Made by a program: the position numbers and the translations under genes
Part shown: piece after piece, positions 1 through 10,338 of the stretch
Layout: each line of letters opens with the position of its first letter
Numbering within the stretch: the first letter of the stretch is position 1
Origin: Aurelia coerulea
Taxonomy: Eukaryota > Cnidaria > Scyphozoa > Semaeostomeae > Ulmaridae
DNA length: 64,000 nucleotides
Assembly: GCA_039566865.1 (NCBI GenBank)
Contig: CM076959.1
Span: forward strand, 8,849,501 to 8,913,500
Direction of reading: 5' to 3'
Notes under the pieces: generated by a model
The model's database searches: none
Told to the model about the DNA's origin: nothing
Seen by the model: the letters and a program-made list of their open reading frames with translations, nothing else

Positions 1-11
1 ATATAAATTGA
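1..11 (+). repeat. Partial monomer at left edge
   Basis: These are the last bases of a linker of the ATATAAATTGA type. The next unit begins with GACGAAAG at 12. The array therefore continues beyond the left end of the window. Confidence 0.9.
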
Positions 12-307
12 GACGAAAGAAAAAGCTAATGTCTATAGTAATGTTTCCAAGAATGGTTGCTGCAGCACTAAGATAGTGCTTTAAAAGAAGAAACTGGCAG
101 GACTAAAGTTTTAAAGAGCGATGAGTGCAATACTCTTTGCAATAGAAATTGTAGCTAATAAAGTACGTTAATCCACACTTTTTGTGTTTTAATTTTTTTT
201 TTCTTTGAGAAAATAAACATTTAATTAACTGATGTTTTTTTATGCAGTAAACCCAAAATGAGACTAAAGAAAAAGCTAATGTCTATAGTAATGTTTCCAA
301 GAATGGT

Positions 308-330
308 TGCTGCAGCACTAAGATAGTGCT
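308..330. repeat. Dyad core of the monomer (representative)
   Basis: Two inverted repeats overlap. TGCTGCAGCA (308-317) is a perfect 10-bp palindrome containing a PstI site. It shares AGCA with AGCACTA-AGA-TAGTGCT (314-330), which has perfect 7-bp arms and a 3-base loop. Across the array the loop is ATA, AGA, ATG, TAA or CTA with both arms intact. Other subfamilies damage an arm, for example AGTACTA, AGAACTA, AGCACCA, TAGTGAT or TCGTGCT. It could be a binding site for a dimeric protein or a cruciform or hairpin element, but nothing in the sequence proves function. Confidence 0.85.
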
Positions 331-372
331 TTAAAAGAAGTAACTGGCAGGACTAAAGTTTTAAAGAACGAT

Positions 373-385
373 GAGTGCAATACTC
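373..385. repeat. GAGT-N5-ACTC dyad (representative)
   Basis: A short inverted repeat with 4-bp arms around GCAAT follows GAACGAT. It is present in most units. It is destroyed in the GAGTGCATTACCC subfamily (for example 38551-39048) and in units with GCTCTT or GAACGATTAG, so it is not universally kept. Confidence 0.7.
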
Positions 386-422
386 TTTGTAATAGAAATT
401 GTAGCTACGAAAGTACGTTAAT

Positions 423-437
423 GCACACTTTTTGTGC
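423..437. repeat. CACA-N5-TGTG dyad (representative)
   Basis: Here the dyad is GCACA-CTTTT-TGTGC with 5-bp arms; most other units have CACA/TGTG. Loop variants CTTTT, CATTT, CTATT and CAATT are seen with the CACA/TGTG arms kept, and another group reads ACAC-GTTTT-GTGT. Units with TTCTTTCACTC keep only CAC/GTG. Confidence 0.75.
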
Positions 438-466
438 TTTTATTTTGTTTTCTTTGAGAAAATAAA
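429..466 (+). other. T-rich tract followed by AATAAA (representative)
   Basis: The tract contains runs of four or five T separated by single G, C or A bases and then GAGAAAATAAAC. T runs spaced about 5-10 bp apart are a known cause of intrinsic DNA curvature, so each unit may carry a bend; this is inference. AATAAA (461-466) matches a polyadenylation hexamer, but in sequence this AT-rich the match has little weight alone. Confidence 0.55.
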
Positions 467-469
467 CAT

Positions 470-482
470 TTAATTAATCGAT
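470..482. other. TTAATTAATCGAT block (PacI and ClaI sites)
   Basis: TTAATTAA (470-477) overlaps ATCGAT (477-482). Both are palindromes and recur in most units, replaced by TTCATTATTCGAT or TTAATTAACTGAT in two subfamilies. The ATCGAT CpG is often mutated to ATTGAT or ATCAAT. Confidence 0.8.
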
Positions 483-759
483 GTTTGTTTATGCAGTAAA
501 GCCAAAATGAGCCACAAGAAAAAGCTAATGTCTATAGTAATGTTTCCAAGAATGGTTGCTGCAGCACTAATATAGTGCTTTAAAAGAAGAAACTGGCAGG
601 ACTAAAGTTTTAAAGAACGATGAGTGCAATACTCTTTGTAATAGAAATTGTAGCTAATAAAGTACGTTAATCCACACTTTTTGTGTTTATATTTTGTTTT
701 CTTTTGGAAAATAAACGTTTAATTAATCGATGTCTGTTTATGCAGTAAAGCCAAAATGA

Positions 760-1715
760 GACTAAAGAAAAAGCCAATGTCTATAGTAATGTTTCAAAGA
801 ATGGTTGCTGCAGCACTAATATAGTGCTATTAAAGAAGTAACTTGCAGAACTAAAGTTTTAAAGAACGATGAGTGCAATACTCTTTATAATATAAATTGT
901 AGCTACTAAAGTACGTTAATCCACACTTTTTGTGCTTTTATTTTGTTTTCTTTGATAAAATAAACATTTAATTAATCGATGTAGTAAAGCTAAAATGAGA
1001 CTAAAGAAAAAGCCAATGTTTATAGTAATGTTTCAAAGAATGGTTGCTGCAGCACCAATATAGTGCTATAAAAGAAGTAACTTGCAGAAGTAAAGTTTTA
1101 AAGAACGATGATTGCAATACTCTTTATAATATAAATTGTAGCTACTAAAGTACGTTGAACGACACATTTTGTACTTTTATTTTGTTTTCTTTAAGAAAAT
1201 AAACCTTTAATTAATCGATGCAGTAAAGCCCAAATAAGACTAAAGAAAAAGCTAATGTCTATAGTAACGTTTCAAAGAATGGTTGCTGCAGTACTAATAT
1301 AGTGATTTAAAAGAATCAACTGGCAGGACTAAAGTTTTAAAGAGCGATGAGTGCAATACTCTTTGTAATAGAAATTGTAGCCACTAAAGTACCTTAATCC
1401 ACACTTTTTGTGATTTTATTTTGTTTTCTTTGATAAAATAAACATTTAATTAATCGATGTAGTAAAGCTAAAATGAGACTAAAGAAAAAGCCAATGTTTA
1501 TAGTAATGTTTCAAAGAATGGTTGCTGCAGCACTAATATAGTGCTATAAAAGAAGCAACTTGCAGAAGTAAAGTTTTAAAGAACGATGAGTGCAATACTC
1601 TTTATAATATAAATTGTAGCTACTAAAGTACGTTGAACGACACTTTTTGTGCTTTTATTTTCTTTCCTTTGAGAAAATAAACTTTTAATTAATTGATGCA
1701 GTAAAGCCCAAATAA
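760..1715 (+). repeat. Run of four 239-bp-class monomers
   Basis: Units 760-998, 999-1237, 1238-1476 and 1477-1715 are each 239 bp. They differ from the 249-bp class by loss of ten bases in the linker, so that ATCGATG runs straight into CAG or TAG. In the long form these ten bases lie between two ATG triplets, which fits a deletion between 3-bp direct repeats. The short class is interspersed with the long one over much of the window and is usually linked to TTGAACGACAC upstream and CCCAAATAAGAC or CCCTAATAAGAC downstream. Confidence 0.9.
1067..1074 (+). promoter_or_regulatory. TATAAAAG, TATA-box-like (representative)
   Basis: TATAAAAG lies directly downstream of the dyad core in the subfamily reading GTGCTATAAAAGAAG. 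Other subfamilies have TTTAAAAG or TATTAAAG at this place. It matches the eukaryotic TATA consensus, and satellites are sometimes transcribed, but no initiator or transcript evidence is visible. This is a weak call given the base composition. Confidence 0.2.
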
Positions 1716-3559
1716 AACTAAAGAAAAAGCTAATGTCTATAGTAATGTTTCCAAGAATGGTTGCTGCAGCACTAATATAGTGCTATAAAAGAAGTAAATT
1801 GCAGAACTAAATTTTTAAAGAACGATGAGTGCAATACTCTTTGTCATAGAAATTACAGCTACGAAAGTACGTTAATTTACACTTTGTGTGCTTTTATTTT
1901 GTTTTCTTTGAGAAAAGAAACATTTAATTAATGTTTGTTTATGCACTAAAGCCAAAATGAGACGAAAGAAAAAGCTAATGTCTATAGTAATGTTTCAGAT
2001 AATGGTTGCTGCAGAACTAATTGAGTGCTACTAAAGAAGAAACTTGCAGAACTAAAGTTTTAAAGAACGATGACTGCAATACTCTTTGTAATAGAAATTG
2101 TAGCTAATAAAGTACGCTAATCGACACTTTTTGTGTTTTAATTTTGTTTTCTCTGAGAAAAGAAACATTTAATTAATCGATGTCTGTTTATGCAGTAAAG
2201 CAAAATTGAGACGAAAGAAAAAGCTAATGTCTATAGTTATGTTTCAGATAATGGTTGCTGCAGAACTAATATAGTGCTATTAAAGAAGAAACTTGCAGAA
2301 CTAAAGTTTTAAAGAACGATGAGTGCAATACTCTTTGTAATAGAAATTGTAGCTACGAAAGTACGTTAATTCACACTTTGTGTGCTTTTATTTTATTTTC
2401 ATTGAGAAAAGAAACATTTAATTAATCGATGTTTGTTTATGCACTAAAGCCAAAATGAGACTAAAGAAAAAGCCAATGTCTATAGTAATGTTTCAAAGAA
2501 TGGTTGCTGCAGCACTAATATAGTGCTATTAAAGAAGTGACTTGCAGAACTGAAGTTTTAAAGAACGATGAGTGCAATACTCTTTGTAATAGAAATTGTA
2601 GCTACGAAAGTACGTTAATTCTCACATTTTGTGCTTTTATTTTGTTTTCTTCGAGAAAATAAACATTTAATTAATCGATGTTTGTTTATGCAGTGGAGAT
2701 AAAATTGGACTAAAGAAAAAGCTAATGTCTACAGTAATGTTTCCAAGAATGGTTGCTGCAACACTAAGATAGTACTTTAAAAGAAGTAACTGGCAGGACT
2801 AAAATTTTAAAGAACGATGAGTGCAATACTCTTTGTAATAGAAATTGTAGCTAATAAAGTACGTTAATCCACACTTTTTGTGTTTATATTTTGTTTTCTT
2901 TTGGAAAATAAAAGTTTCATTAATCGATGTCTGTTTATGCAGTAAAGCCAAAATGAGACTAAAGAAAAAGCCAATGTCTATAGTAATGTTTCAAAGAATG
3001 GTTGCTGCAGCACTAATATAGTGCTATTAAAGAAGTAACTTGCAGAACTAAAGTTTTAAAGAACGATGAGTGCAATACTCTTTGTAATAGAAATTGTAGC
3101 TACGAAAGTACGTTAATTCTCACATTTTGTGCTTTTATTTTGTTTTCTTCGAGAAAATAAACATTTAATTAATCGATGTTTGTTTATGCAGTGGAGATAA
3201 AATTGGACTAAAGAAAAAGCTAATGTCTATAGTAACGTTTCAAAGAATGGTTGCTGCAGTACTAATATAGTGATTTAAAAGAAGTAACTGGCTGGACTAA
3301 AGTTTTAAAAGGCGATGAGTGCAATACTCTTTGTAATAGAAATTGTAGCTACTAAAGTACGTTAATGAACACATTTTGTGCTCTTATTTTGTTTTCTTTG
3401 AGAAAATAAACATTTAATTAATCGATGGTTGTTTATGCAGTAAAGCCAAAATGGGACTAAAGAAAAAGCCAAATGTCTAAAGTAATGTTTCCAAAAATGG
3501 TTGCTGCAGCACTAATATAGTGCTTTAAGAGAAGTAACTTGCAGAACTAAAGTTTTAAA

Positions 3560-3803
3560 GAACGATGAGTGCAATACTCTTTATAATACAAATTGACACA
3601 TTGATACAAATTCACACATTTTGTGCTCTTATTTTGTTTTCTTTTAGAAAATAAACATTTAATTAATCGATGTTTGTTTATGCAGTAAAGCCCAAATAAG
3701 ACTAAAGAAAAAGCTACTGTCTATAGTAACGTTTCAAAGAATTGTTGCTGCAGTACTAATATAGTGCTTTATAAGAAGTAACTGGCAGAACTAAAGTTTT
3801 AAA
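3560..3803 (+). repeat. Rearranged monomer (244 bp) with local 18-bp duplication
   Basis: The stretch GTAGCTACTAAAGTACGTTA is missing. In its place ATACAAATT occurs twice, at 3586-3594 and 3604-3612, giving an imperfect 18-bp tandem repeat just before the CACA/TGTG dyad. This looks like a deletion combined with local template switching. I saw it once in the window. Confidence 0.75.
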
Positions 3804-4839
3804 GAACGATGAGTGCAATGCTCTTTATAATACAAATTGTAGCTACTAAAGTACGTTAATCTACACTTTTTGTGCTTTTATTTTTTTTCTTTTAGAAAAT
3901 AAACATTTAATTAATCAATGTTTGTTTATACAGTAAAGCCCAAATAAGACTAAAGAAAAAGCTACTATCTATAGTAACGTTTTAAAGAATGGTTGCTGCA
4001 GCACTAATATAGTGCTTTAAAAGAAGTAACTGGCAGAACTAAAGTTTTAAAGAACGATGAGTGCAATACTCTTTATAATACAAATTGTAGCTACTAAAGT
4101 ACGTTCTTTCACTCTTTTTGTGCTTTTATTTTGTTTTCTTTGAGAAAATAAACATTTAATTAATCGATGTTTGTTTATGCAGTAAAGCCAAAATGAGCCA
4201 CAAGAAAAAGCTAATGTCTATAGTAATGTTTCCAAGAATGGTTGCTGTAGCACTAATATAGTGCTATAAAAGAAGTAACTTGCAGAAACAAAGTTTTAAA
4301 GAACGATGAGTTCAATACTCTTTATAATATAAATTGTAGCTACTAAAGTACGTTGAACGACACTTTTTGTGCTTTTATTTTGTTTTCTTTTAGAAAATAA
4401 ACATTTAATTAATCGATGTTTGTTTATGCAGTAAAGCCCAAATAAGACTAAAGAAAAAGCTACTGTCTATAGTAACGTTTCAAAGAATGGTTGCTGCAGT
4501 ACTAATATAGTGCTTTAAAAGAAGTAACTGGCAGAACTAAAGTTTTAAAGAACGATGAGTGCAATACTCTTTATAATACAAATTGTAGCTACTAAAGTAC
4601 GTTAATTCACACTTTTTGTGCTTTTATTTTGTTTTCTTTGAGAAAATAAACATTCAATTAATCGATGTTTCTTTATGCCTCAAAGCCAAACTGAGACTAA
4701 AAAAAAAGCTAATGTCTATAGTAATGTTTCAAAGAAGGGTTGCTGCAGCACTAATATATTGATATAAAAGAAGTAACTTGCAGAACTAAAGTTTTAAAGA
4801 ACGATGAGTGCAATACTCTTTATAATTCAAAATGTAGCT

Positions 4840-4860
4840 ACTAAATTCACACATTTTGTG
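4840..4860 (+). repeat. 9-bp deletion variant, CTACTAAATTCACAC (first of five)
   Basis: The bases between CTACTAAA and TTCACAC (GTACGTTAA in intact units) are missing. The same junction recurs near 8541, 9770, 10504 and 11981. I saw it nowhere else, so one deletion seems to have been spread within 4.8-12.0 kb. Confidence 0.75.
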
Positions 4861-7800
4861 CTCTTATTTTGTTTTCTTTGAGAAAATAAACATTTAATTA
4901 ATCGATGTTTGTTTATGCAGTAAAGCCAAAATGAGACTAAAGAAAAAGCCAAATGTTTAAAGTAATGTTTCCAAAAATGGTTGCTGCAGCACTAATATAG
5001 TGCTTTAAAAGAAGTAACTGGCAGAACTAAAGTTTTAAAGAACGATGAGTGCAATACTCTTTATAATACAAATTGTAGCTACTAAAGTACGTTAATCCAC
5101 ACTTTTTTTGCTTTTATTTTGTTTTCTTTGAAAAAATAAACATTTAATTAATCGATGTTTGTTTATGCCTTAAAGCCAAACTGAAACTAAAAAAAAAAGC
5201 TAATGTCTATAGTAATGTTTCCAAGAATGGTTGCTGCAGCACCAAAATAGTGCTATAAAAGAAGAAACTTGCAGAAGTAAAGTTTTAAAGAACGATGAGT
5301 TCAATACTCTTTAAAATATACATTGTAGATACTAAAGTACGTTGAACGACACTTTTTGTGCTTTTATTTTGTTTTCTTTAAGAAAATAAACTTTTAATTA
5401 ATCGATGCAGTAAAGCCCAAATAAGACTAAAGAAAAAGCTACTGTCTATAGTAACGTTTCAAAGAATGGTTGCTGCAGTACTAATATAGTGCTTTATAAG
5501 AAGTAACTGGCAGAACTAAAGTTTTAAAGAACGATGAGTGCAATGCTCTTTATAATACAAATTGTAGCTACTAAAGTACGTTAATCTACACTTTTTGTGC
5601 TTTTATTTTTTTTCTTTGAGAAAATAAACATTTAATTAATCGATGTTTGTTTATGCAGTAAAGCCAAAATGAGCCACAAGAAAAAGCTAATGTCTATAGT
5701 AATGTTTCCAAGAATGGTTGCTGTAGCACTAATATAGTGCTATAAAAGAAGTAACTTGCAGAAACAAAATTTTAAAGAACGATGAGTTCAATATTTTTTA
5801 TAATATAAATTGTAGCTACTAAAGTACGTTGAACGACACTTTTTGTGCTTTTATTTTGTTTTCTTTTAGAAAATAAACTTTTAATTAATCGATGCAGTAA
5901 AGCCCAAATAAGACTAAAGAAAAAGCTAATGTCTATAGTAACGTTTCAAAGAATGGTTGCTGCAGTACTAATATAGTGATTTAAAAGAAGTAACTGGCAG
6001 GACTAAAGTTTTAAAGAGCGATGAGTGCAATACTCTTTGTAATAGAAATTGTAGCTACTAAAGTACGTTAATTCACACATTTTGTGCTCTTATTTTGTTT
6101 TCTTTGAGAAAATAAACATTTAATTAATCGATGTTTGTTTATGCAGTAAAGCAAAAATGAGACTAAAGGAAAAGCCAAATGTCTAAAGTAATGTTTCCAA
6201 AAATGGTTGCTGCAGCACTAATATAGTGCTTTAAAAGAAGTAACTGGCAGAACTAAAGTTTTAAAGAACGATGAGTGCAATGCTCTTTATAATACAAATT
6301 GTAGCTACTAAAGTACGTTAATCCACACTTTTTGTGCTTTTATTTTGTTTTCTTTTAGAAAATAAACATTTAATTAATCGATGTTTGTTTATGCAGTAAA
6401 GCCCAAATAAGACTAAAGAAAAAGCTAATGTCTATAGTAATGTTTCCAAGAATGGTTGCTGCAGCACTAATATAGTGCTATAGAAGAAGTAAATTGCAGA
6501 AGTAAAGTTTTAAAGAACGATGAGTGCAATACTCTTTATAATAGAAATTGTAGCTACGAAAGTACGTTAATCCACACTATTTGTGCTTTTATTTTGTTTC
6601 CTTTGAGAAAATAAACATTTAATTAATCGATGTTTGTTTATGCAGTAAAGCAAAAATGAGCCTCAAGAAAAAGCTAATGTCTATAGTAATGTTTCAAAGA
6701 ATGGTTGGTGCAGCACTAATATAGTGCTATAAAAGAAGTAACTTGCAGAACTAAAGTTTTAAAGAACGATGAGTGCATTATCCTTTATAATAGAAATTGT
6801 AGCTACTAAAAAACGTTAATCCACACTTTTTGTGTTTTAATTTTGTTTTCTTTTGGAAAATAAACGTTTCATTATTCGATGTTTTTTGATGCACTAAATA
6901 TAATATTAGACGAAAGAAAAAGCTAATGTCTATAGTAATGTTTCAGAGAATGGTTGCTGCAGCACTAATATAGTGCTATTAAAGAAGTAACTGGCAGGAC
7001 TAAAGTTTTAAAGAACGATGAGTGCAATACTCTTTGTAATAGAAATTGTAGCTACGAAAGTATGTTAATCCACACTTTTTGTGCATTTATTTTGTTTTCT
7101 TTGAGAAAATAAACATTTAATTAATCGATGTTTGTTTATGGAGTAAAGCCAAAATGAGCCACAAGAAAAAGCAAATGTCTATAGTAATGTTTCCAAGAAT
7201 GGTTGCTGTAGCACTAATATAGTGCTATAAAAGAAGTAACTTGCAGAACTAAAGTTTTAAAGAACGATGAGTGCAATTCTCTTTATAATATAAATTGTAG
7301 CTACTAAAGTACGTTGAACGACACTTTGTGTGCTTTTATTTTGTTTTCTTTGAGAAAATTTACTTTTAATTAATCGATGCAGTAAAGCCCTAATAAGACT
7401 AAAGAAAAAGCTAATGTCTATAGTAACGTTTCAAAGAATGGTTGCTGCAGTACTAATATAGTGCTTTAAAAGAAGTAACTGGCAGGACTAAAGTTTTAAA
7501 GAGCGATAAGTGCAATACTCTTTATAATACAAATTGTAGCTACTAAAGTACCTTCTTTCACTCTTTTTGTGCTTTTATTTTGTTTTCTTTGAGAAAATAA
7601 ACAATTAATTAATCGATGTTTTTTTATGCAGTAAAGCCAAAATGAGACTAAAGAAAAAGCTAATGTCTATAGTAATGTTTTCAAGAATGGTTGCTGCAGC
7701 ACTAAGATAGTGCTTTAAAAGAGGTAACTGGCAGGACTAAAGTTTTAAAGAACGATGAGAGCAATACTCTTTGGAATAGAAATTGTAGCTACGAAAGTAC

Positions 7801-8040
7801 GTTAATCCACACTATTTGTGCTTTTATTTTGTTTCCTTTGAGAAAGTAAACATTTAATTAATCGATGTTTGTTTATGTAGTAAAGCCAAAATGAGCCTCA
7901 AGAAAAAGCTAATGTCTATAGTAATGTTTCAAAGAATGGATGGTGCAGCACTAATATAGTGCTATAAAAGAAGTAAATTGCAGAACTAAAGTTTTAAAGA
8001 ACGATGAGTGCAATACTCTTTATAATAGAAATTGTAGCTA

Positions 8041-9103
8041 CTAAAGTACGTTGAACGACACTTTTTGTGCTTTTATTTTGTTTTCTTTTAGAAATTGAAC
8101 ATTTAATTAATCGATGTTTGTTTATGCACTAAATATAAATTGAGACGAAAGAAAAAGCTAATGTCTATAGTAACGTTTCAAAGAATGGTTAATGCAGTAC
8201 TAATATAGTGCTTTAAAAGAAGCGACTGGCAGGACTAAAGTTTTAAAGAACGATGAGTGCAATACTCTTTGTAATAGAAATTGTAGCTAATAAAGTATGT
8301 TAATTGACACTATTTGTGTTTTAATTATGTTTTCTTTAATAAAAGAAACATTTAATTATTCGGTGTTTGTTTATGCAATAAAGCCAAAATGAGACTAAAG
8401 AAAAAGCCTAATGTCTATATTAATGTTTCAAAGAATGGTTGCTGCAGCACTAATATAGTGCTATAAAAGAAGTAACTTGCAGAACTAAAGTTTTAAAGAA
8501 CGATGAGTGCAATACTCTTTATAATACAAATTGTAGCTACTAAATTCACACATTTTGTGCTTTTATTTTGTTTCCTTTTAGAAAGTAAACATTTAATTAA
8601 TCGATGTTTGTTTATGCAGTAAGGCCCAAATAAGACTAAAGAAAAAGCTACTGTCTATAATAACGTTTCAAAGAATGGTTGCTGCAGTACTATTATAGTG
8701 CTTTAAAAGAAGTGAATTGCAGAACTAAAGTTTTAAAGAACGATGAGTGCAATACTCTTTATAATACAAATTGTAGCTACTAAAGTACGTTAATTCACAC
8801 TTTTTGTGCTTTTATTTTGTTTTCTTTGAGATAATAAACATTTAATTAATCGATGTTTGTTTATGCAGTAAAGCCAAAATAAGATTAAAGAAAAAGCCAA
8901 ATGTCTATAGAAATGTTTCCAAAAATGGTTGCTGCAGCACTAATATAGTGCTTTAAAAGAAGTAACTGGCAGAACTTAAGTTGAAAAGTACGATGAGTGC
9001 AATAGTTCTTCTAATATAAATTGTAGCTAATAAAATACATTAAACAACAATTTTTGTGGTTTAAATTTGTTTTCTTTGAGAAAATAAACATTTAATTAAT
9101 CGA
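8041..9103 (+). repeat. Duplicated block, copy 1 (offset 1235 bp)
   Basis: This block and 9277-10338 share rare markers in the same order: GGTTAATGCAG (8187 and 9422), TATATTAATG, CTACTAAATTCACAC, and GTGCAATAGTTCTTC (AATAGTTC at 9001 and 10236). The spacing is 1235 bp, about five monomers. The T run near 8075 has one T fewer in the second copy. Confidence 0.85.
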
Positions 9104-9276
9104 TGTTTGTTTATGCAGTAAATCTAAAATTGGACTAAAGAAGAAGCTAATGTCTATAGTAATGTTTCCAAGAATGGTTAATGCAGCACTAATATAGTGC
9201 TTTAAAAAGGAATTTGCAGAACTGAAGTTTTAAAGAACGATGAGTGCAATACTCTTTACAATACAAATTGTAGCTA

Positions 9277-10338
9277 CTAAAGTACGTTGAACGACACTTT
9301 TTGTGCTTTTATTTGTTTTCTTTTAGAAATTAAACATTTAATTAATCGATGTTTGTTTATGCACTAAATATAAATTGAGACGAAAGAAAAAGCTAATGTC
9401 TATAGTAACGTTTCAAAGAATGGTTAATGCAGTACTAATATAGTGCTTTAAAAGAAGTGACTGGCAGGACTAAAGTTTTAAAGAACGATGAGTGCAATAC
9501 TCTTTGTAATAGAAATTGTAGCTAATAAAGTATGTTAATTGACACTATTTGTGTTTTAATTATGTTTTCTTTAATAAAAGAAACATTTAATTATTCGATG
9601 TTTGTTTATGCAATAAAGCCAAAATGAGACTAAAGAAAAAACCTAATGTCTATATTAATGTTTCAAAGAATGGTTGCCGCAGCAGTAATATAGTGCTATA
9701 AAAGAAGTAACTTGCAGAACTAAAGTTTTAAAGAACGATGAGTGCAATAATCTTTATAATACAAATTGTAGCTACTAAATTCACACATTTTGTGCTTTTA
9801 TTTTGTTTCCTTTTAGAAAATAAACATTTAATTAATCGATGTTTGTTTATGCAGTAAAGCCCAAATAAGACTAAAGAAAAAGCTACTGTCTATAGTAACG
9901 TTTCAAAGAATGGTTGCTGCAGTACTAATATAGTGCTTTAAAAGAAGTAAATTGCAGAACTAAAGTTTTAAAGAACGATGAGTGCAATACTCTTTATAAT
10001 ACAAATTGTAGCTACTAAAGTACGTTAATTCACACTTTTTGTTCTTTTATTTTGTTTTCTTTGAGAAAATAAACATTTAATTAATCGATGTTTGTTTATG
10101 CAGTAAAGCCAAAATAAGACTAAAGAAAAAGCCAAATGTCTATAGAAATGTTTCCAAAAATGGTTGCTGCAGCACTAATATAGTGCTTTAAAAGAAGTAA
10201 CTGGCAGAACTTAAGTTTTAAAGTACGATGAGTGCAATAGTTCTTCTAATATAAATTGTAGCTAATAAAGTACGTTAAACAACAATTTTTGTGGTTTAAA
10301 TTTGTTTTCTTTGAGAAAATAAACATTTAATTAATCGA
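9277..10338 (+). repeat. Duplicated block, copy 2 (offset 1235 bp)
   Basis: This is the partner of 8041-9103. Similarity ends near 10338, where the linker changes to CGATCCAG. A third partial relative with AATAGTTC lies at 10965, 729 bp further on, and a relative of the shortened CTTTAAAAAGG unit of 9180-9240 lies near 11160. Confidence 0.85.

Larger units (their letters stand above)
262..510 (+). repeat. Reference monomer, 249-bp class
   Basis: This unit runs from GACTAAAG at 262 to the base before the next unit start at 511. In order it holds CTATAG, the dyad core (308-330), CTTTAAAAG, the GAGT/ACTC dyad (373-385), GTAGCTA, GTACGTTAA, the GCACA/TGTGC dyad (423-437), a T-rich tract (about 429-455), AATAAA (461-466), TTAATTAATCGAT (470-482) and a linker with GTTTGTTTATGCAG. 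A hand count gives 77 G+C of 249. The choice of unit start is arbitrary, because a tandem array has no natural phase. Confidence 0.95.
1..8040 (+). repeat. Array zone 1: mixed 249/239-bp monomers
   Basis: Long and short units alternate without a simple period. Types include GCCCAAATAAGAC (short linker), GCCACAAG and a CAGATAATGG/AGAACTA pair near 1990-2270. Some sub-blocks recur, for example units with GCTTTATAAGAAG near 3766 and 5491 (offset about 1725). By eye these units differ from each other more than those in the right third of the window. No gene is present. Confidence 0.85.

Noticed and set aside
225..245. Hammerhead ribozyme core in CTGATG linker variants
   Set aside because: The variant reads CTGATGT, not the required CTGANGA, and no matching GAAA-flanked stems could be placed around it.
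308..330. Rho-independent terminator at the dyad core
   Set aside because: The stem is short and AT-rich in part and is followed by A-rich sequence, not a T run, on the plus strand; the setting is a eukaryotic-type satellite.
300..400. tRNA-derived (SINE-like) origin with pol III A and B boxes
   Set aside because: GGTTGCTGCAG is only superficially like a B box; no GGTTCGANNCC match or A box at a suitable distance is visible.
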